From positions 62,001 through 126,000 of the forward strand of contig CAZAQV010000015.1 in assembly GCA_964487255.1 (NCBI GenBank): a stretch of 64,000 bases of DNA, in the 5' to 3' direction. The notes beneath the pieces are model-generated. The model saw nothing but the letters and a program-made list of their open reading frames with translations, was not told the DNA's origin and searched no databases. This DNA is from CAZAQV01 sp964487255. Its GTDB lineage: Bacteria > Myxococcota_A > Polyangia > Polyangiales > CAZAQV01. The position numbers were made by a program, and so were the translations under genes. Shown in pieces: positions 7,768 through 15,779 of the stretch (the stretch's first letter is position 1; every line of letters starts with the position of its first letter).

Positions 7768-9703
7768 TTTCTACACCTTTCATGGGTTGATCGAGTGCCG
7801 TCTCGATTCGGTTGAGCCAGACGCCCAGCTCCTCGCATTCGTCCGCGCCGTTTCCAAAGGAGATGGCGTCTGCTTGTGAGAGAACTTCTGCAAACACAGG
7901 AGGAAAAGGCTGCGATGCGTCCTGCAAGTCGTGGGGCGTGAGCGTGTGGGGATACAGGCCGAGACGGAGCGCGACCTTGATTCGCACCGCTTGCGCTGCC
8001 GCCACAAAGAACGCTTCGGCGTTGTTCTCCCGGCGAGCCCGTCGCATATTTCGACGTGCTTCAAGAAGCCTTGCTCGCCACGCCCATCTTTTGCTGAAGC
8101 CGGAGCCGACGGCCGCGCGTAAGCGCCCTATGCCGAAACCGGCCAAGCCCAACAAGAGCGTCAAAAGCCCGATGGCCAGCCACGAAGGCTCGGGTGGAAG
8201 CAGCTCTTTCGAGACCTCACCGGGTTCTCGTGGCAGCGTGTTCCCGCTTTTGCTCACCTTCGGGTTGCTCGGTTTGGTATCTCGCAACCTGGCCGCCAGG
8301 GCCGCGGTCGCCCCAGCCCGAACCTCGAGTTCGGGAAGCTCCGCGCGAACGGTTCGATATCTCTTCGCTTGTGGGTCGTAGGAGACGAGCTCCAGGGCGG
8401 GAAGTTCGAGCTTGCCTTCTTGGGTGGGAACGAGCGTCTGCGTGAACACCTTCTGCCCTTCGCTCGCAGAGCTTCCTTCTTCGAAGCGCTCTTCGGCAGG
8501 ATAGACACGAACGCCCTCGGTGCCCTCGGGCAGCATGCTGTGATGCAATCGCTCAAAGTTTCCTTCACCGCTGACGCGTAACGTCAGCGTGACGGGTTCT
8601 CCCACCGCAGGTGAAAGGGGCGCGAGCTCGCTCGAGACGTCGAACCTGCCGATGGCGCCATCCCAGCCTTCGGGGCGACCTTGGGTTGGAGGTTCACGCA
8701 CATCGATCGCGCCAAGGGAAGCCTTGAGCGTAACCTCTTTGCTTCGCTCCGGTCCCCAGCCCATCGACGAGAACGAACCAAAGCTGGAACCAAAACTAGA
8801 ACCAAAGTTCGAAAACGGACTCCGACCCCCAAATGCTTGCGAGAAGAAGGGGTCATTCATCAAGTCATCGAAGAGTGAGCCAAAGGCGCGCTCCGACCCA
8901 GAAGACGTCTGTTGCTCGAGCTCGCGCCAACGAAGCGTGGCAGGTACCGAGGCGCTCAGGTCGTATTCGCCCGGCAGCAGTGCCGTCAACTTGCCCCGCC
9001 AGGTGAGCACGGCGTAGGGGACGCCGTCGATTTCGGTTTTCCCTTGCTGGGCTTCATCGTCAAAGCCGGAGATTGCAAACCCATCACTATCTAGTTCGGG
9101 TTTGCCTGTCACAACGCCCGAGGTGCCCGCTTGGACGTACGCGCGCACTACGATCGGCACCGATTCGCCCACGGTCATTCGCTCACGATCAACGCGGGCT
9201 CGAAGAAACGCACGCTTGCCTGGCATGTCGACGGTGCTGCGGACGGTCGTGTTGCTCATCGAGCTCGACGGGGACGCACGGCGCGCGCCCAACGCACCGG
9301 CGGGACGCACCTCCAGGCGAACGCCCGTTTGTTCCGACCCCACGCGGATTGGCGCGATGTTATACGTGCCGGGCTTCGGCGCACGCACGGCGTAGTGGTA
9401 GGTCGTGCTCTGCGAAACGTTGCCGTTGATCACGGTCATCTGCTGCGAGGTGCCGCGCGCTTCGATCGAAAGCCCTTGCACGTGCGGCAGCTGAGGCTGT
9501 GCGGACGAGTCTTGAATCGCTATCGAAAGCTGCGCGCTCGCGCCCACTTCGACCTCGCTCGGCAGAAGCTCGGCTTCAAGCTTGGGGCTCGACGCTGAGA
9601 CCGGCTGACAGAACGCTGGGCCGCTCAGCGCCAACACGGTGGCGACGAGCCAGGGAGCGATCACGATCGCACGGACCCTATTTTTGAACATAAGATATTT
9701 CAT
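7754..9703 (-). CDS. batD: BatD, oxygen-tolerance family protein
   Basis: 649-aa envelope protein with a signal peptide (about 8-32), a long periplasmic part built of immunoglobulin-like beta domains (starting LEAELLPSEVEVGASAQLSIAI; YAVRAPKPGTYNIAPIRVG is typical of BatD), a Gly/Ser/Phe-rich insertion near 290-330, one membrane helix (about 515-540) and a cytoplasmic basic helical tail. Length and architecture match the BatD (PF13584) family. The ATG shares one base with the batB/C stop (TAATG). The FGSSFGSFSS insertion is a low-complexity element within the family-specific region. Confidence 0.88.
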   Translation of the reverse strand: MKYLMFKNRVRAIVIAPWLVATVLALSGPAFCQPVSASSPKLEAELLPSEVEVGASAQLSIAIQDSSAQPQLPHVQGLSIEARGTSQQMTVINGNVSQSTTYHYAVRAPKPGTYNIAPIRVGSEQTGVRLEVRPAGALGARRASPSSSMSNTTVRSTVDMPGKRAFLRARVDRERMTVGESVPIVVRAYVQAGTSGVVTGKPELDSDGFAISGFDDEAQQGKTEIDGVPYAVLTWRGKLTALLPGEYDLSASVPATLRWRELEQQTSSGSERAFGSLFDDLMNDPFFSQAFGGRSPFSNFGSSFGSSFGSFSSMGWGPERSKEVTLKASLGAIDVREPPTQGRPEGWDGAIGRFDVSSELAPLSPAVGEPVTLTLRVSGEGNFERLHHSMLPEGTEGVRVYPAEERFEEGSSASEGQKVFTQTLVPTQEGKLELPALELVSYDPQAKRYRTVRAELPELEVRAGATAALAARLRDTKPSNPKVSKSGNTLPREPGEVSKELLPPEPSWLAIGLLTLLLGLAGFGIGRLRAAVGSGFSKRWAWRARLLEARRNMRRARRENNAEAFFVAAAQAVRIKVALRLGLYPHTLTPHDLQDASQPFPPVFAEVLSQADAISFGNGADECEELGVWLNRIETALDQPMKGVENDKN

Positions 9704-12051
9704 TACCAGTTCCTTCCTGCGGGCGGTTGAGGCTCGCTTTGGTTGAGGTGCTTTCGTTGAAGTAGCGGCAAGAGGCGGTCGGGTCGCTGAAGCGATTGCA
9801 TCAGCCGACGCGCTTGCTCTTTGCTCAAGCGACCTGTGTCTTGGCCGGGACCGGTCGAGTTCGACAGGTCCACCTTCTCACCAGAGCCCTGGCCGGGCTG
9901 TTGACCGTCTTGGCCGTCTTGCTTTTGCTGCTCGCCGTTCTGGCCGTCTTGCTTTTGCTGCTCGCCGTTCTGGCCGTCTTGCTTTTGCTGCTCGCNNNNN
10001 NNNNNNNNNNNNNNNNNNNNNNNNNNNNNNNNNNNNNNNNNNNNNNNNNNNNNNNNNNNNNNNNNNNNNNNNNNNNNNNNNNNNNNNNNNNNNNNCGTTC
10101 TGCCCATCCTGCTTCTGCCCATCTTGCTTCTGCTCATCCTGCTTCTGCCCATCCTGCTTCTGCCCATCTTGCTTCTGCTCATCCTGCTTCTGCTCATCCT
10201 GCTTCTGCTCATCCTGCTTCTGCTNNNNNNNNNNNNNNNNNNNNNNNNNNNNNNNNNNNNNNNNNNNNNNNNNNNNNNNNNNNNNNNNNNNNNNNNNNNN
10301 NNNNNNNNNNNNNNNNNNNNNNNNTGCTTCTGCTCATCCTGCTTCTGCTCATCCTGCTTCTGCTCATCCTGCTTCTGCTGCTCTTGCTGCTCTTGCTGCT
10401 CTTGCTGCTCTTGCTGCTCTTGCTGTTGTGCGTTGAGCTCTTCGAGCTTCTTTTTGACAAACTCAAGATTGTGTCGCGCCGCCTCATCGTCTTTGCGAAG
10501 TGAAAGCGCGGCTTCGTAGGCGTCGATCGCGGCCTCCCAGGCAGCCTTGACCGCGCTGAGCGCCTGCGCATCGGGCTCCGCATCGCTTTGTTTGAGCTGA
10601 CTTTCGCCGCGCCGATAGCGCGCATTGCCGAGGTTGTAATACGCCTGCTGCTGCAAGTTGGGTGCGCCACCCTCGAGCGCGGACTCAAGTTCCTCTTCTG
10701 CTGCTTGCCAATCGCCCTTGCGGTAGGACGCCACGCCCAGGTTGTGTGCTCGCGTCGGCGCTTCGATGCCGCTCTGACGCCAGGCTTCCTTCGCGCGCGC
10801 AAAGTCTTTCTGGTGGTAGGCTCGCTCCGCCTCACGTGCGTGCTCATCGCCCGTGATCGATGACCAAACTTGAGAAATATCGGACCACGAAGGCAAGTCG
10901 AGGGCATGCGCCGAGGGAGTCGGCCACAGAAAAGCTATGCTGAGTGCCGCGGTCATTGGCGAAGTTGTCCTGAGCCTTCGACGCCAAGCTGGAGTTGCGA
11001 CCGTTCGGGGTTTCGGTGAGCGAGCACGCATGCGCCGGCGCTCACCGAGCATCAGCTCAAGGGTTAGCAGCAACAGGCCCAGGCCGAGCGGCCAGGCGAA
11101 GCCTTCTTGATAAACCTGCCGACGGCGGGCCGCCACCGCGTGCTTGGGCAGCGCTGCCAGATGATCGGCGTACAGTTTTCCGAGGCCTTCGCCATGTTTG
11201 CCAAGGCGTTCGTAGGCGCCACCTGTTTCTTCCGCAATCGCTTGTAGCGTGCTCTCGTCCAGCGCGCTGCGCACCGGCTCGCCACTGGCATCGCGCACGA
11301 GGCGCTTGCGTCCGGTCTCGTCGCTCACATTGATCAGCGTCGGCTCAGGTGTACCGACTCCGACCGCAAAGATGCGCACGCCCTGCGCGGCGGCTTCTTT
11401 CGCGGCTTCGATCGCGTCACCCTCGAGGTTTTCGCCATCGGTCAGAAGCACCAAGAGTTTGTCGTGCTCAACGTTTCCGTATGCACGCAGTGCTTCGCGG
11501 ATCGCAGCGCCGATATTGGTTCCGCCCCGGGGAATCAGATTCGTATCGAGGGCGGCGAGCGTCTGCTCAAAGACGGAGCGGTCCAGCGTCATCGGGCATT
11601 GCAAGAACGCATCGCCCGCGAAAGCGACGATGCCCGCTCGGTCGCCTGCGAATTCCCGGACCAGATCACGCACGGCCAGTTTCGCTCGGCTGAGGCGGTC
11701 CGGCGCCAAATCGTCGGCGGCCATGCTGCGAGAGGTGTCGATGGCGAACAAGATGTCGAGCCCCTTGCGCTCGGTCTCTTCGAAGTGCGAACCCCACCGT
11801 GGTCGCGCCGCTGCGACAAAGAGGCTCATCACCCCGACGGCCAGAAGCGCAACTTTGGCCGCGCGTCGCCACGGCGAAAGGCTAGGCGTGAGCTTTGCGC
11901 CCGCCTCTGCGAAACGCCGAAGGGCACGCCGGTTTCGCCACGTTGCGAAAGCGACCAATGCCAGGAGTGCGACCACAGCGCCTGCGCCGATGGAGAGCCA
12001 AAAGGGTTCGGCAAAGTGAAAATCTGCGAAACTGGGAAAGCGCGTGTTCAT
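9703..12051 (-). CDS. batB: BatB-BatC fusion: VWA domain plus TPR and Gln/Lys/Asp-rich repeat (contains two assembly gaps)
   Basis: Large membrane protein that joins BatB and BatC. Helices near 13-33 and 68-85 precede a von Willebrand A domain (about 95-290) with MIDAS DTSRSM and LLTDGENLEGD. Another helix near 325 is followed by a segment with TPR motifs (about 410-530, YHQKDFARAKEAWRQSG, YYNLGNARYRRG). After this comes a repetitive tail of QEQ, KQDEQ and KQDGQNGEQQ units interrupted by two runs of 100 N, then a conserved BatC-like end (LSKEQARRLMQSL). The true length is unknown: between the gaps the coordinate frame gives a spurious Ser/Arg/Met sequence, while the KQDEQ frame is shifted, so the gaps are not 100 bases. 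The start overlaps batA by 4 bp. Confidence 0.85.
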   Translation of the reverse strand: MNTRFPSFADFHFAEPFWLSIGAGAVVALLALVAFATWRNRRALRRFAEAGAKLTPSLSPWRRAAKVALLAVGVMSLFVAAARPRWGSHFEETERKGLDILFAIDTSRSMAADDLAPDRLSRAKLAVRDLVREFAGDRAGIVAFAGDAFLQCPMTLDRSVFEQTLAALDTNLIPRGGTNIGAAIREALRAYGNVEHDKLLVLLTDGENLEGDAIEAAKEAAAQGVRIFAVGVGTPEPTLINVSDETGRKRLVRDASGEPVRSALDESTLQAIAEETGGAYERLGKHGEGLGKLYADHLAALPKHAVAARRRQVYQEGFAWPLGLGLLLLTLELMLGERRRMRARSPKPRTVATPAWRRRLRTTSPMTAALSIAFLWPTPSAHALDLPSWSDISQVWSSITGDEHAREAERAYHQKDFARAKEAWRQSGIEAPTRAHNLGVASYRKGDWQAAEEELESALEGGAPNLQQQAYYNLGNARYRRGESQLKQSDAEPDAQALSAVKAAWEAAIDAYEAALSLRKDDEAARHNLEFVKKKLEELNAQQQEQQEQQEQQEQQEQQKQDEQKQDEQKQDEQKXXXXXXXXXXXXXXXXXXXXXXXXXXXXXXXXXXSRSRMSRSRMSRSRMSRSKMGRSRMGRSRMSRSKMGRSRMGRTXXXXXXXXXXXXXXXXXXXXXXXXXXXXXXXXXXEQQKQDGQNGEQQKQDGQNGEQQKQDGQDGQQPGQGSGEKVDLSNSTGPGQDTGRLSKEQARRLMQSLQRPDRLLPLLQRKHLNQSEPQPPAGRNW
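9996..10095. other. Assembly gap (100 N)
   Basis: Exactly 100 N between the 30-bp and 15-bp repeat blocks. A round 100 and the reading-frame change across it mark it as a placeholder of unknown length. Confidence 0.98.
10225..10324. other. Assembly gap (100 N)
   Basis: Exactly 100 N within the 15-bp repeat block. The KQDEQ frame on one side does not continue on the other at this spacing, so the true size is not 100 bases. Confidence 0.98.
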
Positions 12052-13046
12052 GGGATCCTCCGAAAGAGTGCAAAGCGACCAAGAAGCTCGACCAAAACCA
12101 GTCCGATCGCGGGAAATAAGAAGAGGCCGAACCGTTCTTGGTAGCTTTCGAAGCGATCGATGGTTCGCTCCGTAGGCTCCATGCGGTCGATCTCTTGGTA
12201 GACCGAGGCGAGTGATGCGGTGTCGGTGGCGCGAAAGAATCGGCCCTTGGTCTTGTCAGCGATGAGGCTCAGCGTCTCTTCGTCCACATCGACGTCGGCG
12301 GTGACCATGCGAACCCTGCCGCTCTCATCGCGCACGGGAATGCGCGCCTCGCCGACCGAACCGACGCCAACCGTATAGACTTTGACGCCCATTGCCGCTG
12401 CCGTCTCCGCGGCAAGCGATGGCTGCACTTCGCCTGCGTTGTTTACGCCGTCGGTCAACAGCACCATCACTTTGGACTTCGCGTCTTGTTCCGAGAGGCG
12501 CTCGGTGCCGCTGAGCAGGGCGGAGCCGACGGCGGTGCCATCTTCGATCAAGCCGGTTTCGAGGCGCTCCAGGTTCTCGAGCAGCCAACCGTGGTCGAGG
12601 GTGAGTGGACTGACCAAATAGGGCGCACCGGCAAAGGCCACGATGCCGATGCGATCGTTCGGCCTCGCCTCGATAAATGAAGCGACGACGCGTTTGACCG
12701 CGGTCAGCCGATCGACAGCCTGACCCCCGAGTTCCATATCGAGCGCGTCCATCGAGCTCGAAACGTCGATGCCGAGTAAGACGTCGACGCCGCTGGCCTG
12801 AACGCGGGTGTTCGCCTGCGCAAGCTGAGGACGAGCAAGTGCAATGATCAAAAGTGCGGCTGCCAAAGTGCGCACCAGTGGCCAAAGACGCCACCATCTG
12901 CGTTTGGGTTGGCCGGCCGCCTCGCGCACGACCGCCGTGTTCGAGTATCTCACACTCGGCGTACCACCTTTTCGACCCCCAAGGACGAAGAGTAGGGGGA
13001 GGGCGGCCAGGAGCCAGAGTAGCTCGGGGTTGGCAAAGGTCATCAT
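12048..13046 (-). CDS. batA: BatA, von Willebrand factor A-domain membrane protein
   Basis: 332-aa inner-membrane protein: helices at about 8-22 and 58-75, then a VWA domain (about 88-290) with a complete MIDAS motif (DVSSSMDALD, with the downstream Thr and Asp in LLTDGVNNAGE), then a C-terminal helix near 308-325. Typical BatA size and layout. It is preceded by a DUF4381-like gene and followed by batB/C, each with a 4-bp ATGA overlap. BatA and BatB are thought to interact through metal-dependent VWA contacts. Confidence 0.92.
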   Translation of the reverse strand: MMTFANPELLWLLAALPLLFVLGGRKGGTPSVRYSNTAVVREAAGQPKRRWWRLWPLVRTLAAALLIIALARPQLAQANTRVQASGVDVLLGIDVSSSMDALDMELGGQAVDRLTAVKRVVASFIEARPNDRIGIVAFAGAPYLVSPLTLDHGWLLENLERLETGLIEDGTAVGSALLSGTERLSEQDAKSKVMVLLTDGVNNAGEVQPSLAAETAAAMGVKVYTVGVGSVGEARIPVRDESGRVRMVTADVDVDEETLSLIADKTKGRFFRATDTASLASVYQEIDRMEPTERTIDRFESYQERFGLFLFPAIGLVLVELLGRFALFRRIP

Positions 13047-13675
13047 AGGCTTGCTCCGATCGTGGGTCTTTTCTCCGAAGAGGTGGCGTGATTTGCCATG
13101 GGCGTAGGTTCATCAGCACGAGCGAACTCGTTTGAAGATGCGGCGCTATCGGTCGGCTCGCTGCCGTCCTCATGCGCGGCGTTCTTGTCGGAAGCGTCGT
13201 GCCAAGTGCTTTGAACGAACCGGACGGCTTCATCACAAAGAAGCTCAAGCCTATCGGCTGCGTAATCGTAGCCACCAAACTTCGCGCGGTCGCACGCCGC
13301 CATGAATCTCTCCAGGGCGTCGCGTTCGTGCCAGCCGCTTCGCGCAAGATCGCGTAGCAGTTCCTCGCTTGTCTTGCGTGGAGCGCGCAACCCGAAGCGC
13401 TCTTCGATGTAGTCGCGTATGGCTTCTGTCAGCGCGACCGATGTGACGCGCGCACCTACCTCGGAGGCCGCGTTGCGTGCCGATGTGATGCGCCTCAAAG
13501 CTCGAGCTTTGGCACCTTCGCGACGCGTCCAGAACCGCCGCGCGAAAAGCACAAGTGCAGCCAGTGCAGCGAGTGCGACCAGCACCACGATGAGGTCTTC
13601 GTAACCTGCCCAAAATGGCTGAGGTTGCAGAATGGGACCTCGAATATCCACAATGTCTGAGCCGAGCTCGTTCAT
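13043..13675 (-). CDS. DUF4381-like membrane protein of MoxR/Bat operon
   Basis: 210 aa. A short N-terminal segment with DIRGPILQPQPFW is followed by one membrane helix (about 26-46, LIVVLVALAALAALVLFA) and a basic cytoplasmic helical domain with a LTEAIRDYIEERFGLRAPRKTSEELL motif. That motif is typical of the DUF4381 proteins always found between DUF58 and batA. The C-terminus (about 165-210) is acidic and low in complexity. Overlaps of 4 bp on both sides place it firmly in the operon. The function is unknown; it probably belongs to the same membrane complex. Confidence 0.8.
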   Translation of the reverse strand: MNELGSDIVDIRGPILQPQPFWAGYEDLIVVLVALAALAALVLFARRFWTRREGAKARALRRITSARNAASEVGARVTSVALTEAIRDYIEERFGLRAPRKTSEELLRDLARSGWHERDALERFMAACDRAKFGGYDYAADRLELLCDEAVRFVQSTWHDASDKNAAHEDGSEPTDSAASSNEFARADEPTPMANHATSSEKRPTIGASL

Positions 13676-14643
13676 CGTAGCTTCCTTTCTCGTTGATCAA
13701 AAAACGACCCAATTGCGGTCATCGGATCGCCATCGGTCTCGATCGTCACGCAGTCCACGCCCGCGCGATGAAACATGCGCTCAAGCGTGTGCTGGCGCGC
13801 CTCCACGAGTTCTGAAAACTTGTTTCGAACCTTGCGGCGGGCGCTGTTGACGACGATCAGTTCCCCGGTTTCGGGGTCTTCGAGCGTCAGACGACCCACT
13901 TTGGGCAGCTCCGTCTCGCGCGGGTCCCGCACCTGGAACGCCACCAAGTCGTGTTTGATCGCACTGCGTCGAACCCGCTCGCCAAGCGCTTCTTGCTCGG
14001 CGCGCGATCCCTGCTCCGTCAGAAAGTCACTGATCAAGAATAGGACGCTCCTCTTCTTGCTCATGCGCCCCACAAAGTCGAGAGCCGCTGCAATGTCAGT
14101 GCCTTGTCCCTCTGGCTTCGCAGTGAGAATCTCGCGAATCACGCGCAGCACGTGTCGGCGCCCTTTTCCGGGTGGGATGTAGCGCTCGATGCGATCGGAG
14201 AAGAGAATGAGCCCCACGCGATCTTCACTTTCGACTGCGCTAAACGCGAGGGTGCTCGCGATCTCGGCGGCCAAGCGACGTTTGCTCTTCTCGCCCGAAC
14301 CAAAGTTCGACGATCCGCTGAGATCGATTGCGAGCAAGAGCGTCAGTTGCCGTTCTTCGATGTGCTCCTTGACGTGAGGCCGCCCCGTTCTCGCTGTGAC
14401 ATTCCAGTCGATGGTGCGAACATCGTCACCGGCCACGTATTCGCGCACCTGATCGAAATCGATACCACGCCCTTTGAACACCGAGCGGTAGCGTCCCACG
14501 AGCGTTTCTTGAACTTTGCGTTTGGTGCTTAGTTCGACCTCGCGCAGCGTCTTGAGCAGTGCGTGAAGCTCTTCCGAAGCTTGGGGTTCAGCGGGCTTTG
14601 CCGGCTGCTTTTTGAGCAGCTGTGCGATCTTGGCGCCCATCAT
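13672..14643 (-). CDS. DUF58 (VWA-like) protein partner of MoxR
   Basis: 323-aa soluble protein. The DUF58 signature is clear: RYRSVFKGRGIDFDQVREYV, DDVRTIDWNVTARTGRPHVK and a VWA-type strand ending in AIDLSGSS (MIDAS-like DxSGS). MoxR AAA+ ATPases and DUF58/VWA proteins act as chaperone pairs in metal insertion or complex assembly. The start overlaps the moxR stop by 4 bp and the stop overlaps the DUF4381 start by 4 bp. Confidence 0.92.
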   Translation of the reverse strand: MMGAKIAQLLKKQPAKPAEPQASEELHALLKTLREVELSTKRKVQETLVGRYRSVFKGRGIDFDQVREYVAGDDVRTIDWNVTARTGRPHVKEHIEERQLTLLLAIDLSGSSNFGSGEKSKRRLAAEIASTLAFSAVESEDRVGLILFSDRIERYIPPGKGRRHVLRVIREILTAKPEGQGTDIAAALDFVGRMSKKRSVLFLISDFLTEQGSRAEQEALGERVRRSAIKHDLVAFQVRDPRETELPKVGRLTLEDPETGELIVVNSARRKVRNKFSELVEARQHTLERMFHRAGVDCVTIETDGDPMTAIGSFFDQRERKLR

Positions 14644-15719
14644 GGGACAGGCACCGTTTGCAGAACTTGGCTAACGATTTGCTCGGCACTGACATCGAGC
14701 GCCTCGGCTTCGTAGGTCACCGCGACGCGGTGGCGAAGCACGTCGGGCGCGATGGCTTTGACGTCTTCGGGCGTGACATACGCCCGGCCGTGCAAAAACG
14801 CCCATGCTTTGGCGCACAAGGTCAGCGCGATCGTGGCGCGCGGTGAGCCGCCGTAGCGAACGAAGGCATCGAGGTCGAGGCCGACCGAACTAGGCTTACG
14901 TGTCGCAAAGACGAGCTCGACAATGTAGTCCTTGATCCGTTCGTCGACGTGAATCTCGTCGATGAGGGTACGGGTGTGCTCGATCTCGTCGAGTGAGACC
15001 ACGGCTTCCACGCCGAGCTTGGGCTGCGTCTTGGCCATGGCGTCGAGGATTTGGCGTTCCTCCGACTTGCTTGGATAGCCCACGATCACTTTGAGCAAGA
15101 AGCGGTCGAGCTGCGCCTCGGGAAGGGAGTAGGTGCCCTCTTGCTCCACCGGGTTTTGCGTGGCCATGACCAAAAAGGGCTTGGGCAGCGCTAAGCTCTC
15201 ATCGCCGATGGTCGCTTGCTTTTCTTGCATCGACTCGAGCAGCGCGCTTTGGACTTTAGCCGGGGCACGGTTAATTTCATCGGCCAACACGAAGTTCGCG
15301 AAGACCGGTCCGGTCTTGACACGAAAGGCGCCTGACTGCGGCTCGTAGATCTGCGTGCCGACGATATCGGCGGGCAGCATGTCGGGCGTGAACTGAATGC
15401 GCGAAAACTGTCCGTCGACGGCAGACGATAGCGTCTTGAGCGAGAGCGTCTTCGCTAGCCCGGGAAGCCCTTCGACCAAGACGTGGCCACCGGTTAGCAA
15501 GGCGACGAGCAGGCGGTCGACGAGGTCCTTTTGACCGACGACGACCCGTGCCAGCTCATCCCGCAGCTTGGCAGCCCAAAGTTGATTGTCGTCAACCGCC
15601 GCTTGCAGCGCCTGGAGGTGCGAATTGCGTCTCTCTGGCGCGGCGGGGGGCTTGAAAGACGTCTTGGGTTCGGAAGAAGGGGAAGCTTCGGGGACGGGAT
15701 TACGTTGGGGTCTAAACAT
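14640..15719 (-). CDS. moxR: MoxR-family AAA+ ATPase
   Basis: 359 aa. After a poorly conserved, Pro/Ser-rich N-terminal tail (1-40) comes the AAA_3 core: Walker A GLPGLAKT at 84-91, the FTPDMLPADIVGT segment, Walker B FVLADEINRAP, sensor 1 ATQNPVEQEGTYSLPEAQLDRF, and the C-terminal lid with KPSSVGLDLDAFVRYGGSPRA. It leads the Bat operon and probably acts on the products downstream. The start at 15719 follows a GAAAGGAA site that is paired in a predicted hairpin (15726-15762). A later start near residue 30 is possible, since the tail is not family-conserved. Confidence 0.95.
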   Translation of the reverse strand: MFRPQRNPVPEASPSSEPKTSFKPPAAPERRNSHLQALQAAVDDNQLWAAKLRDELARVVVGQKDLVDRLLVALLTGGHVLVEGLPGLAKTLSLKTLSSAVDGQFSRIQFTPDMLPADIVGTQIYEPQSGAFRVKTGPVFANFVLADEINRAPAKVQSALLESMQEKQATIGDESLALPKPFLVMATQNPVEQEGTYSLPEAQLDRFLLKVIVGYPSKSEERQILDAMAKTQPKLGVEAVVSLDEIEHTRTLIDEIHVDERIKDYIVELVFATRKPSSVGLDLDAFVRYGGSPRATIALTLCAKAWAFLHGRAYVTPEDVKAIAPDVLRHRVAVTYEAEALDVSAEQIVSQVLQTVPVP

Positions 15720-15725
15720 GCGGAG

Positions 15726-15762
15726 TTCCTTTCGCTGCGCGCTCCTGGCGCTACGAAAGAAA
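15726..15762 (-). promoter_or_regulatory. Hairpin that would sequester the moxR ribosome binding site
   Basis: In the moxR mRNA the arms TTTCTTTCG (complement of 15754-15762) and CGAAAGGAA (complement of 15726-15734) pair over 9 bp with one G-U pair. Inside is a second 4-bp stem GCGC/GCGC with a 5-nt loop. The right arm is the Shine-Dalgarno sequence of moxR, 6 nt before the ATG. No U-tract follows, so it is more like a translational switch or RNA thermometer than a terminator of the upstream glycosyltransferase gene. Confidence 0.5.
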
Positions 15763-15779
15763 CCTAGACCTCCGACCTT

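Larger units (their letters stand above)
9906..10434. repeat. Nested tandem repeats encoding QEQ, KQDEQ and KQDGQNGEQQ
   Basis: Three repeat classes follow each other on the plus strand: a 30-bp unit at the left (around 9906-9995), a 15-bp unit in the middle (10096-10224 and 10325-10377), and a 9-bp unit (CTGCTCTTG type) to about 10428. All encode Gln-rich hydrophilic protein in batB/C. The copy number cannot be read because two gaps fall within the array. Confidence 0.9.

Noticed and set aside
10096..10224. Ser/Arg/Met-rich protein segment between the gaps
   Set aside because: It results from reading the KQDEQ repeat in a wrong frame created by 100-N placeholders.
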